64,000 bases of DNA from Paenisporosarcina sp. FSL H8-0542 (lineage in GTDB: Bacteria > Bacillota > Bacilli > Bacillales_A > Planococcaceae), in assembly GCF_038632915.1 (NCBI RefSeq), contig NZ_CP152050.1, forward strand, positions 1,953,001 through 2,017,000, given 5' to 3'. The translations under genes and the position numbers were made by a program. The notes under the pieces are model-generated. The model was given only the letters and a program-made list of their open reading frames with translations, did no database searches and was not told the DNA's origin. This document shows, piece by piece, positions 35,601-43,290 of the stretch; position 1 is the stretch's first letter; the number at the start of each line of letters is the position of its first letter.

Positions 35601-37037
35601 TGGATTCGCCTGCTTCATCAAGGCAACGACTCCAGCAACGTGTGATGCACCCGCCGAAGTCCCATTCAATGCTTGATAGCCGCTACCTGACCAGGCAGAG
35701 CGGACGCCCACACCTGGAGCGGAAATGTCTGGCTTCATTTCTCCATATGGCGAAGGACCGCGTGGGGAGAAATAAGCACGCTGATTATTACTATCCGTTA
35801 CGCCAACAGCGAACGATTCCGGATAGTTGGCCGGGTTCCAGATGTTTCCCTCAGTCAAACCTGCTCCATTTCCAGCAACGAACACAGGGAAAATCTCAGC
35901 TGCACGCCAGTTTTGCACCATTGGACGGTACCATTCATCGTTTTCTGCTAGTCGTTTACCCCAGGCGTTGTTCACTAAGTCAGGTGCTTTTTCTGGATGT
36001 GGGTTGCCTTCTGCATCTTTTGGAGCTAGAATCCATTCTCCAGCTTCCAGTAGATCGACTTGGGTTCCGGTTCCACCTCGACTGTTAAAGGCTTTCACGG
36101 CGATCCATTTTGCACCTGGAGCAACCCCAATTTGATTTGAACCATTAGGTCCAGAACCTACCATGATTCCTGTGACGTGGGTACCTTGTTCAGCGTCATC
36201 ATATGGAGCCGACTTCCCATTAACAGCATCAAACCAGTTGAAGGTATTGTCAGGTTGATCTGGATTAGCTGGGTTGTAACCTCGATACTTTTCTTTTAAC
36301 GTAGGGTGATTCCACTGGACTCCTGTATCGATACTAGCGACTACAGTTCCCGTACCATCAAAGCCCATATTCCAGGCTTGTGGTGCGTCGATTTTTGCTA
36401 TATTCCATTCGATTGAAGTGGTGCCTGCTTGGATATCAGCTGTTGGTTGGATATCAGCTGTTGGTTGGTTGGATGTTTCACTGCCTTCATTTGAGGTCAG
36501 CTGTACCGTTTCATTGGGTGTTATTTTTTCGACTTCTGGGAAGGTAGCAAGCTTCTCCATCACTTCTTTGGTTCCAGTTACCGCCATGCCATTGACGATA
36601 TAGAAGGATTGAAACTCTTTGACATTTCCCTTCTTTTTTTCTTGATCCAGATAGGTTTTGATAGAGTATTGAGTTTCGCTAGCTTTAGCGCGAAGGGAAG
36701 AAACGACAGCAGAGCGTTTCATCAATTCGGTTTTGGCAGCCGTTTGTTTTTGAGCTTTAGCTTTTTTAGCTGTTTCAGTGGCAACTTCTTTTGTATCCAC
36801 TTGATCTTTAAATTTCAATAAAAATGTAACCGTTTCATTCTCACTAAACTGATCATTCAGTTTTTTATCTACCTTTGCTTTCATGTTTTTAGATGCTACA
36901 TCAGAACTTTCAAGCATTGAAATACTTGCTTTGGAGTTGGAATTAGCAAATGTGAGTTGAGGTAGAAAGATAGAGAGCAACAATAATGCACATAAAATAA
37001 AACTAAATGCGACGCGGTCATGTCTGTTCCTTTTCAT
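32655..37037 (-). CDS. Bacillopeptidase F-like protein, copy 3, catalytic His replaced by Gln (probable pseudoprotease)
   Basis: A 1460-residue full-length Bpr paralogue: signal peptide, I9 propeptide, S8 domain, MAM-like, carboxypeptidase-regulatory-like and Ig-like domains. Asp237 (SIDTGV) and Ser461 (NGTSAGASH) remain, but the catalytic His is Gln284 in DDAEQGTHVTG (codon 36188-36186, CAA). The Ser loop is also altered (GTSAGAS for GTSMAAP), and NNSWGGG has become NNAWGKR. Yet the frame is intact over 4.4 kb, so the protein is kept. A PTADIQ hexapeptide is repeated twice just before the S8 domain. The ATG at 37035-37037 follows GGAG with good spacing. Confidence 0.92.
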   Translation of the reverse strand: MKRNRHDRVAFSFILCALLLLSIFLPQLTFANSNSKASISMLESSDVASKNMKAKVDKKLNDQFSENETVTFLLKFKDQVDTKEVATETAKKAKAQKQTAAKTELMKRSAVVSSLRAKASETQYSIKTYLDQEKKKGNVKEFQSFYIVNGMAVTGTKEVMEKLATFPEVEKITPNETVQLTSNEGSETSNQPTADIQPTADIQAGTTSIEWNIAKIDAPQAWNMGFDGTGTVVASIDTGVQWNHPTLKEKYRGYNPANPDQPDNTFNWFDAVNGKSAPYDDAEQGTHVTGIMVGSGPNGSNQIGVAPGAKWIAVKAFNSRGGTGTQVDLLEAGEWILAPKDAEGNPHPEKAPDLVNNAWGKRLAENDEWYRPMVQNWRAAEIFPVFVAGNGAGLTEGNIWNPANYPESFAVGVTDSNNQRAYFSPRGPSPYGEMKPDISAPGVGVRSAWSGSGYQALNGTSAGASHVAGVVALMKQANPSITVDEIEQILHDTAMPLTDSTYPDSPNNGYGYGLVNAYNAVSSIVSGLGRVQGQVVREGQDTEDPTYQHTAPSETYSNMTLPLTVQVQDTVSVRSVELQYRASETAEWQTAAATLTAGDYKSGTYQAVIPADAVQVPTLTYHWRITDHGEHVVTSDNYAVPVKSGINTGYHQDFESQPIGWISYGTKNTWEWGVPAFDSGPEKAASGEKVYGTNLDGNYNNFANMSLMMPPIVLPEGNAYLQFKDWYQIESGYDYGYVLVSTDKQNWQQLSRFTGNSMTWTERQIDLSAYAGQQIYVAFNVTTDEIGERAGWYIDDVALSNTPLTTANVELEDVQQQKMLARQLENELQTNKKAVNPDTIQPTKIQNVMAPTATITPTVVQPMSLPLGATVSVLESGRSVATNPADGSYGMTHPAGEFTLRAETYGYESADQRVTIPKNGTVEANFTLNPIPKGTVSGTVTNKQTGEPLANATLSLLEDALIQPVQTDENGHFSITAYEGTYTLHVSGPIYHSQDLTITILESGNIEQNVPLQPFIGYPDEIGYDDGTAENARAFGAPNAENNVAAVKMSLPKGKNSAFVTAGLFRFWDESWPDPGGTAFKVAIYDTSGPNGAPGRKLAGPLDATALRNGEWTVVDLVNPVLVNDDFYMVYIQVGVAPNTPGLAIDQSSPSAGRSWQKVEGPWGRTTGNFMIRARVKYEASAPVITTPKDAAHTNQSTFTVEGKASPTTQVHLFNKGEEVAATTARKDGTFSVDVTLQDGENELTATSSTDRGSTDPSEPVKIILDQAKPELTTKPAEGFKTNQKAVTVEGKATDPYLAEVTINGQNANVTEDGSYSLRVLLNNGENKFTVTAKDRAGNETSKEVTVYAKFNLPAIENLKPAQNVVIKTGKTLTVELDSEQGINGFFLVRLPSTFATATTAATSVEIPLTEQGNGHYVGIWKAPKEKINGAVIEVVMRDDHGNESRQTAAGKVYVNVKPQ

Positions 37038-37053
37038 CAATTCGACTCCTCTC

Positions 37054-37067
37054 TGAAATCGCTTACA
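37054..37067 (-). promoter_or_regulatory. Catabolite responsive element (cre) upstream of bpr copy 3
   Basis: On the minus strand the 14-mer TGTAAGCGATTTCA fits the Bacillus CcpA consensus TGWAANCGNTNWCA at every position. It lies 17 bp upstream of the ATG, partly at the ribosome binding region, a position where CcpA would repress. In copy 2 the aligned sequence has an indel and lacks the central CG. Confidence 0.6.
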
Positions 37068-37911
37068 TTAAGACTTGCGTTACAAGGATATTTTTTATTG
37101 TTGTAGATGACCACCGACTTTCTATGGATAGATTTGATTCTTGACCTTAGCTTTCTTTTCCCCCCCTTGCATGATAATGAATACAATTCGAAGTGTACAT
37201 CCGCCTAAAAAAATAGTAAATTGGGGGATTTCACTTGAAACCATTAATATATTTTTTGAAAATTCAATAATAAAAAATGTTATTTAAGTCCTTATTTCAA
37301 AAGAATTTTCAGTTATTTTGTAGAAAAATGTTGTTAATATTGTCTGAAATTTTAGTTTTTTAATGAACTTAGTTTTAAAATTTGGGGGAATATAGAAATT
37401 TCTCGTAATTTTTTAGAAATACATTTAACAATAATAGATTAAAACAGGAAAAAAGTTCTATTTGTTGATATTCCAGATAAATAAAAAAACCTTGATAACA
37501 TATTGTTTACCAAGGCTCTGTATATAGTGGTTCACCCACATGTTAATTAGAAAAATCAAAGTAATTTCGCATTAATAATTTTGGCAATCTCATTAAATCT
37601 TCAAATGAAATCTATTTCCCAATTTTCTTCGTATCAATTAGGAATAATTGGTCTGCAACCTGCCGTTAGTTTAAGTGAAGACCTTCACAATCTCAATGAC
37701 ATATTCAAACTCGAATAATCTAATTAAACACCCCTTTAGATAACCATATCCAAAGGGATATAACGGTACATCTTTTTTATAAACGGTATGACTTTATTTC
37801 AAAGCTACACCAAGGGGAGAAACTGGATCAACACATAAAGGATTTTAGTACGAAACAATATTTGAAAGGAAATCGTTCTACTCCCCTTCAATGCTAACTT
37901 CCAAAAAATTT
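37068..37911. other. AT-rich spacer between bpr copy 3 and ypvA
   Basis: About 840 bp without an intact gene. It contains one orphan terminator-like hairpin (37484-37517). The stretch 37520-37900 read on the minus strand gives short coding-like scraps (for example DVPLYPFGYGYLKG) broken by stops, which may be remains of a lost gene. I do not assign them to a family. Confidence 0.5.
37484..37517 (-). terminator. Orphan terminator-like hairpin
   Basis: On the minus strand CCTTGGTAAACA pairs imperfectly with TGTTATCAAGG and is followed by seven T residues. No intact gene lies upstream of it within 400 bp, so it may mark the end of a decayed gene. Confidence 0.6.
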
Positions 37912-37960
37912 AATAAAAAAAACTGAAGACAAACTCAAAAATGCGAGGTTGTCTTCAGTC
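37912..37960 (-). terminator. Rho-independent terminator of ypvA
   Basis: On the minus strand an 11-bp stem, ACTGAAGACAA with TTGTCTTCAGT, is followed by TTTTTTTT-ATT. It lies 30 bp beyond the ypvA stop. Confidence 0.88.
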
Positions 37961-37989
37961 TGAGCCTATTTATCAGGATGGACTTTACT

Positions 37990-39900
37990 TTATACCCATG
38001 ATATTTCTACTGGGAGTATATGTGTAAAATCTGTACTCAATTGCTTTTCATCATCATTCAGTAACAAGTGGATGGATCCATGATCGGCAGATGTCCGTAT
38101 CAAACGGCCAATTCCTTGTTGAAGGCGCAACAACATAAACGGCAATTCGACTTCTGCAAAAGGATCATTAGAAAATTTTCGTTTCGCATCGAACAAAGGA
38201 TCATGCGGAGGGAAAGGTAAATCAAATATAATCACACGGGTTAAAGCTTCTTCAGGTAAATCAAGCCCTTCCCATAAATGGTATGAACATAATGTAGCGA
38301 TATGCCCTGCTTGGAAATCACGCACAATGGATGATAATTCACGTTCTCCTTCAAAAACCATACCCATTCTTTCTTCAACTGAAAGGGAATTTTCAAAATT
38401 CACCATATCACTCTTCGACTTGAACAATAACAAAGTGGGCTCATTAGATTGTAAGAGTAGTTCTCGTGCTTTCTTTGCTTTCGTTTCACTATCGACAGAA
38501 TGACCAAATATCTGCATTACTTGGTCGTAATCAAATGGAGATGGAACACTAAACGAATGGTACTGATCGATACCCAAAGCATCTGAAATATAGGTGAAGT
38601 CTTTATTAACCGATAAAGTGGCTGAAGAGAAAACAACAGGCAATTTATTTGTGAATAATTTTTCATTTAAAATATCCGTTACGAGACGTGGCATGATGAC
38701 TAATGTCTCAATACCATCTTTTTCTTCCAACCAATCGACCGCGTCTCCATTTTGAACAAATAATTGGAGTGAAAATACATATTGTTCCAAGTATTCTTCT
38801 ACCATACGAAGATCATATTCATCAATCGTATAAAGCTCTGATTCAAATACAAATTCTTCTAAAATTTGTTCTACTAATTTCACAAGCTGTTGGCCTAGCT
38901 GAAGAACGCGGTCTGTTTTATCTATATGGAGACGTTCTCCTTCTTCACCATGTGCATGAGTCAGCAATTCTTTGAAGAAATCATCATGTAAGTCCTGCAA
39001 TCTTTCTAGCAATTGCAATGTCTTTTCACGTACGCCATCTTGTGCGACACGGTCAATCAATGACACAAGCGTTTGGCTCTGTACTTCATAAGTCAATGCA
39101 CGTTGAGCAGCGAATTCCAATAAATGACCTTCATCCAGTACAATCATCGAAACGTCAGGAAGTAAAGGCATTTGTCCTTCACGTACACGCGATTCTTTTG
39201 TCCAAATGTGCTCCATTAAGAAATCATGCGAACAAATGATCAAATCTCCAGCTTCACGGTAATTTTGTCGATGAATAGTTTGACCGCAACGGTTGCGGAT
39301 ATCACAAACGGCACATTGCTGAATCGGATGATAATTTACTTTTTGCCAATCCTCGTCACTGACATCCGGAAAAGCACTGCGCTCTCCGTATGGATAAACC
39401 GATTGGAGCGACTGATGACCGTACACAAAATCAGGAATTCCATCTTCAATTTGTTCCAGGAACTCTTCATCATTCGTTTTTTGTTCGTGCTCAAGTCTCT
39501 TTAAACATAAATATTGGTCACGTGATTTCGCCAGACGGACATCAATGTTCCATCCTAGTGAATCTTGTAATTTTTGAATATCTCCTTCTTTTTTAACGAG
39601 CTGATCAATTAACGTCTCATCAGCACACGAAATCAAAGCAGGTTTTCCTGTGTATCGCGCATAGGAAATTGCCGGAAGTAAATAAGCAATCGTCTTCCCT
39701 GTTCCTACGCCAGCTTCGGCAAACAAAACATTTTTATTTTTCAGAGATTTTTCAATCTGATAGGCCATATAAATCTGCTCATCACGACATTCGAATCCTT
39801 TTTCAGGCAGTTCATCATAAAGAACATCTCCCATCCAATCACCTAGTGATTCAAAAAAAGAGCGGTCTTTCGTTAGTGCAAATGGTAATGTTTGTTTCAT
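37990..39900 (-). CDS. ypvA: DinG/XPD-family ATP-dependent helicase YpvA
   Basis: A 636-residue superfamily 2 helicase of the XPD/DinG class. AEAGVGTGKTIAYLLP (around residues 60-75) is Walker A, VLDEGHLLEF is motif II (DEGH), FSSATLS is motif III, and QGIGRLIRTSADHG near the end is motif VI. Cysteines in YLCLKRLE and CAVCDIRNRC (around 150-210) are placed to hold a 4Fe-4S cluster, as in XPD and YoaA. B. subtilis YpvA (about 645 residues) occupies the same place beside ypsC. It probably unwinds damaged DNA 5' to 3'. The start ATG at 39900 has AAAGGGG upstream. Confidence 0.88.
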   Translation of the reverse strand: MKQTLPFALTKDRSFFESLGDWMGDVLYDELPEKGFECRDEQIYMAYQIEKSLKNKNVLFAEAGVGTGKTIAYLLPAISYARYTGKPALISCADETLIDQLVKKEGDIQKLQDSLGWNIDVRLAKSRDQYLCLKRLEHEQKTNDEEFLEQIEDGIPDFVYGHQSLQSVYPYGERSAFPDVSDEDWQKVNYHPIQQCAVCDIRNRCGQTIHRQNYREAGDLIICSHDFLMEHIWTKESRVREGQMPLLPDVSMIVLDEGHLLEFAAQRALTYEVQSQTLVSLIDRVAQDGVREKTLQLLERLQDLHDDFFKELLTHAHGEEGERLHIDKTDRVLQLGQQLVKLVEQILEEFVFESELYTIDEYDLRMVEEYLEQYVFSLQLFVQNGDAVDWLEEKDGIETLVIMPRLVTDILNEKLFTNKLPVVFSSATLSVNKDFTYISDALGIDQYHSFSVPSPFDYDQVMQIFGHSVDSETKAKKARELLLQSNEPTLLLFKSKSDMVNFENSLSVEERMGMVFEGERELSSIVRDFQAGHIATLCSYHLWEGLDLPEEALTRVIIFDLPFPPHDPLFDAKRKFSNDPFAEVELPFMLLRLQQGIGRLIRTSADHGSIHLLLNDDEKQLSTDFTHILPVEISWV

Positions 39901-39921
39901 AGTGATCCCCTTTCAAACGAT

Positions 39922-39953
39922 AAGAAAACGGATAGGTTGACCTATCCGTTTTG
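39922..39953 (-). terminator. Rho-independent terminator of ypsC
   Basis: A perfect 13-bp stem with a 2-nt spacer (39925-39937 with 39940-39952) sits 5 bp past the ypsC stop; the stem itself ends in TTTT on the minus strand. Confidence 0.75.
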
Positions 39954-39957
39954 GGTG

Positions 39958-41094
39958 CTATTCACGAGGTGATTTTTTACCCCAATATTGATAATAGTTT
40001 GTTTCGATAAATCCATTAAATAATTTGCGTTTCTTAGTCGCTTTACGCCCGTATAACGTTTCGAAGTCTGCCATTGATGACAACATATAAACAGACCATG
40101 TAGGGTAACTATCCATTATACGCCCCATATCATGAATCATGTCTTCGATCGTTTCTTTTTCTCCGATACGCTCACCATAAGGTGGATTTCCAATCATAAC
40201 ACCGTCCAAAGACGAAGTTGTGAAATCTCTTAATTGACGCTGTTTAAAATGAATTAAATCGGCAAAGCCAGCTTCAATTGCATTGTTTTTTGCAACATCA
40301 ATCATTCGCGCATCTATATCAGAACCTGTGATATCTAATGGCTGATCATAGTTCGCTAACTCTTCAGCTTCCAGGCGAACATCTTCCCATATTTTTTTTG
40401 ACATCCATGGCCAGTCTTCACTAATAAAGCTACGGTTATACCCTGGAGCTAAGTTTTGACCAATCATCGCTGCCTCAATAGGAATTGTCCCAGACCCACA
40501 GAATGGATCAACAAACGGACGATTAGGATTCCATTTTGAAATATAGACCAGTGCTGCAGCCAATGTTTCTTTTAATGGAGCTTCCCCTTGATCTAAGCGA
40601 TACCCTCGTTTATGTAAGCCGACACCACTTGTATCAATGCTTAATTTTACTTGGTCTTTAAGTATACTAACTTCAATCTTAAATGTTGCACCGGACTCAT
40701 CCAAAAAACCAATTCGTTTATGAGCCAATTTTAAACGTTCCACAATGGCCTTCTTAACAATTGCCTGACAATCGGGCACACTGAATAATTTTGATTTAAC
40801 AGATTTCCCTTGAACAGGAAAAGCTGCATCTACCGGTAAATATTTTTCCCAAGGAATCGCTTTTGTTTGTTCAAATAATTGATCAAACGTGGTGGCTCTA
40901 AAGTCACCAGCTATTATTTTGACACGGTCCGCTACTCGTAGCCACATGTTTGCACGGGCAATGGCATGCTCGTCCCCTTCAAAATATATTTTTCCGTTTT
41001 CAGTCTGGGTTTCATACCCCAATTTTTTTACTTCATCTGCCACAATGGATTCTAACCCCATTGCTGATGTTGCTACTAATCGATGAGTCGTCAT
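39958..41094 (-). CDS. ypsC: THUMP-domain class I SAM-dependent RNA methyltransferase (RlmL/YpsC type)
   Basis: About 378 residues. The N-terminal part (about 1-160) is a ferredoxin-like/THUMP RNA-binding unit (LVATSAMGLESIVADEV at the start). The C-terminal half is a Rossmann methyltransferase with PFVDPFCGSGTIPIEAA (SAM-binding motif I, around residues 192-208), GSDIDARMID, and the catalytic-loop motif IGNPPYGER, which is typical of N2-guanine or N6-adenine methylation. It resembles the methyltransferase domain of RlmL, which modifies 23S rRNA G2445. The precise site in Bacillales is inferred. The start chosen has AAAGG 8 nt upstream; another ATG lies one codon earlier. rnpB lies just upstream, as in B. 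subtilis. Confidence 0.9.
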   Translation of the reverse strand: MTTHRLVATSAMGLESIVADEVKKLGYETQTENGKIYFEGDEHAIARANMWLRVADRVKIIAGDFRATTFDQLFEQTKAIPWEKYLPVDAAFPVQGKSVKSKLFSVPDCQAIVKKAIVERLKLAHKRIGFLDESGATFKIEVSILKDQVKLSIDTSGVGLHKRGYRLDQGEAPLKETLAAALVYISKWNPNRPFVDPFCGSGTIPIEAAMIGQNLAPGYNRSFISEDWPWMSKKIWEDVRLEAEELANYDQPLDITGSDIDARMIDVAKNNAIEAGFADLIHFKQRQLRDFTTSSLDGVMIGNPPYGERIGEKETIEDMIHDMGRIMDSYPTWSVYMLSSMADFETLYGRKATKKRKLFNGFIETNYYQYWGKKSPRE

Positions 41095-41146
41095 CATCTC
41101 ATCCTTTCTTTTAACGATCATTGTTTCATTTATTTGCTTATTTATT

Positions 41147-41177
41147 AATAAAAGCTCTCCGAATTAGTGGAGAGCTT
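41147..41177 (-). terminator. Rho-independent terminator of rnpB
   Basis: On the minus strand AAGCTCTCC pairs with GGAGAGCTT, followed by TTATTAAT. It lies about 13 bp past the 3' end of the RNase P RNA. Confidence 0.75.
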
Positions 41178-41189
41178 GTGTAGTCAAGT

Positions 41190-41592
41190 ATACCCATTAG
41201 AAAACCCAATAAGCCATGTTTTGTTATCACGTACTCAAACGGCTGATGCCTCGTACAAGTGAGTAGTAATCATCTATCTACAGACATTGTCTGTCCCTCA
41301 ATTCGTTCAATTCCTGCATGAGAGTGCCCCTACCATAATTTGGGTTTCTCGCTCGTGGGGTTTACCTCGTTCCACCTGAAACGTTTCCGAATCAGCTCCG
41401 TCACTGTGGCACTTTCAGAGAACATAGACCATATCCGAAGACTTAGGTGTTGTTCCCGCCGTCAGCTGTAACACTGCCTTAGCTTATTTTTTGGCTAAGC
41501 ACGAACACTACGGTCATCTCAGAACCGTGCGAGCATGGACTTTCCTCTACAACGTCAAGCGTTGCAGCGATTACCTGGATTATCTAAATGGT
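41190..41592 (-). ncRNA. rnpB: RNase P RNA, Bacillus type B
   Basis: The minus strand carries the catalytic RNA of RNase P, which trims the 5' leaders of tRNA precursors. Conserved blocks are plain: GAGGAAAGTCCATGCTCGCA near the 5' end, GTAGTGTTCGTGC, CCACAGTGACGGAGC, GGTAAACCCCACGAGCGAGA with AACCCAAAT, and ACAAAACATGGCTTA near the 3' end. The terminal helix P1 forms between about 41577-41592 and 41191-41206. The order agrees with the type B RNA of B. subtilis (about 401 nt), which also lies between gpsB and ypsC. The exact ends are estimated from P1 pairing. Confidence 0.95.
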
Positions 41593-41647
41593 TTCTTCAT
41601 TATACTTGATATTCATGTAATAAACAATCCATCCTTGGAATGTTGAA

Positions 41648-41941
41648 TTATTCGTACAACTTACTGCCGAATACATGTTTTTCTAGATTTGAAAGTCTCT
41701 TTAAAATATCAAAGTTAGTTGTTCCTGTTGAAGGTGCAGCAACTTGACGTCTTGGAGCTTCATCCAATTCGTCTCTCAATCGTCTATTTTCAGCTTTTAG
41801 TGTTTCAATTGTTTGCATAAAAGTATTGTAATCTTGAATGACTTCATCCAAGAACTGATCTACTTCATCTTGGTGATAGCCGCGTAATCCAGTTTTAAAT
41901 TCTTTTTCCAAAATGACTTCTGGCGTCAATTTCATATCCAT
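41648..41941 (-). CDS. gpsB: Cell-cycle protein GpsB (DivIVA family)
   Basis: A 97-residue DivIVA-domain protein. [10 protein letters not shown] is represented here by [24 protein letters not shown] near the N-terminus, the membrane- and PBP-binding part. A coiled coil follows (about 25-60), and the C-terminal segment [19 protein letters not shown] is the trimerisation region, nearly identical to that of B. subtilis GpsB. It shuttles the bifunctional PBP1 between side wall and septum, and its partner PonA is encoded 5 kb away. I start it at the ATG at 41939-41941 with GGAAGG upstream. Confidence 0.95.
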   Translation of the reverse strand: MDMKLTPEVILEKEFKTGLRGYHQDEVDQFLDEVIQDYNTFMQTIETLKAENRRLRDELDEAPRRQVAAPSTGTTNFDILKRLSNLEKHVFGSKLYE

Positions 41942-42015
41942 AATACATCGTCCTTCCATTGTTCATGCATGGATTTATTATAGCATAAAGAACGTTTTGT
42001 CGTTCGTTTCCTCAC

Positions 42016-43290
42016 TCATTTTCTGTCGAAACCTGCGCTTGCCCGGGAAATAGTTTGTTTCCTGATTATTCGTTCCAAACGCTTTTTACATGCATGTGTT
42101 CTTCTCCCTTTTTGTTGTTCTTTTAAAATCGGAGTTTTTTGTATGAGGATCAATGCTTCTTCAACATGAAGTTTGGCAAGATCAAAATCTTTTTTCACGT
42201 GTTCCGCTATTTTCGCCAGCTCTTCATACGTTTTTATCTTCCAACCATCTTGTACGTATCCGAGTGCCTTTTCAAATACTTCGTAAGCAAGGTCGTATTG
42301 CTTCGTGCGTTTATATTCGTAGCCTAAATAATAAAACGCCATAGCAGCTTCATCAGTACTATATTGGGTTGTAATTTGCTCAAAAACACTTTGCCCTTTT
42401 TCAAAGTCTTTCAGATCCGAAAACCATTTTCCAATGTTCGTTGATGAGATACTAGAATCCATGTATTGCTCTTGCAAAATCAATTTTGTCGTGTGAATAA
42501 ACAATGTAAGTAATGAGAGTATGTCCCATTCGTTGTGGTGTAGAACTTTTAATAAGGTCGCCGGATTCCCACTTTTTACAGCATCCATATAAATAATAGG
42601 AGCTAAATGTCCTGGAATATCCCCAACTCGTTTAAATCCAAGTTTATCTTCTTCAATTTTTGTTAGTTTGAATTGATCTAGTTCATTTCGCCATACTCTT
42701 CTAGACCCATGGAGTAAATCGATATGGGTAGGATCTGACAGTTTAGGTAGATGCTCTCGGTTCATTGTCCATCGTGTTTGCAATTGGGGCCAATCAAAAC
42801 TTTTGCCATTATACGTTATGACGGTCTGGCCAGCTTTCCACAAGCCTGATTCGTACAACATTGCCGCTTCATGGCTCGGATCCGCTAAAACATGTTGCGT
42901 CATCTCAAAATGATCTTTATTCCAAATTAACTGCCCGATTAAGAATATGTAGGTACCTGTTCCTTTTAGACCTGTTGTTTCCGTATCAAAAAAAACAACA
43001 TGCTGTCCATCTGTTGATATGGGGTGAACACCTTGAAAAGAATTCCACAATGCGAAAGCATCGAAAACTTCTTTTAATTGAAAATCACCGTGACAATATG
43101 TCCGGTCATAAACTATCTTTTTTTCAAAAACGATACCAAAATCATTTTCGATGATTTTCAGACCTGCCCGTTCCCACTCTTCCGTATACTTCGGTTTTTC
43201 TGGTATGACGAAAGGAGCCAGCGATTGAGATTTCGCTGGCTTTTTCTTAATCAGTTTCTTCATTTGTAAGAGATTTTTTTCAAATGACAT
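42016..43290 (-). CDS. mrfB: DNA-repair exonuclease MrfB (YprB)
   Basis: About 424 residues. A DnaQ-like RNase H-fold exonuclease domain occupies roughly 95-270: VVFFDTETTGL (DEDD first motif), VITYNGKSFDWPQ, and a final Asp in EWDILSLLTLF. The C-terminal third is helical with TPR-like repeats (AFYYLGYEYKRTKQYDLAYEVFEKAL). In B. subtilis MrfA and MrfB form a mitomycin C repair pathway independent of UvrABC. The ATG at 43288-43290 lies inside the end of mrfA (11-bp overlap), with GGTGATC as ribosome binding site, so translation is probably coupled. Confidence 0.9.
   Translation of the reverse strand: MSFEKNLLQMKKLIKKKPAKSQSLAPFVIPEKPKYTEEWERAGLKIIENDFGIVFEKKIVYDRTYCHGDFQLKEVFDAFALWNSFQGVHPISTDGQHVVFFDTETTGLKGTGTYIFLIGQLIWNKDHFEMTQHVLADPSHEAAMLYESGLWKAGQTVITYNGKSFDWPQLQTRWTMNREHLPKLSDPTHIDLLHGSRRVWRNELDQFKLTKIEEDKLGFKRVGDIPGHLAPIIYMDAVKSGNPATLLKVLHHNEWDILSLLTLFIHTTKLILQEQYMDSSISSTNIGKWFSDLKDFEKGQSVFEQITTQYSTDEAAMAFYYLGYEYKRTKQYDLAYEVFEKALGYVQDGWKIKTYEELAKIAEHVKKDFDLAKLHVEEALILIQKTPILKEQQKGRRTHACKKRLERIIRKQTISRASAGFDRK

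Noticed and set aside
41190-41592. Possible short coding region in the 41.2-41.6 kb gap
   Set aside because: The sequence is RNase P RNA by multiple conserved blocks, and no frame is open.
41985-42005. GAACG...CGTTC inverted repeat near gpsB as a LexA site
   Set aside because: The half-site spacing is wrong for the Bacillus LexA operator.
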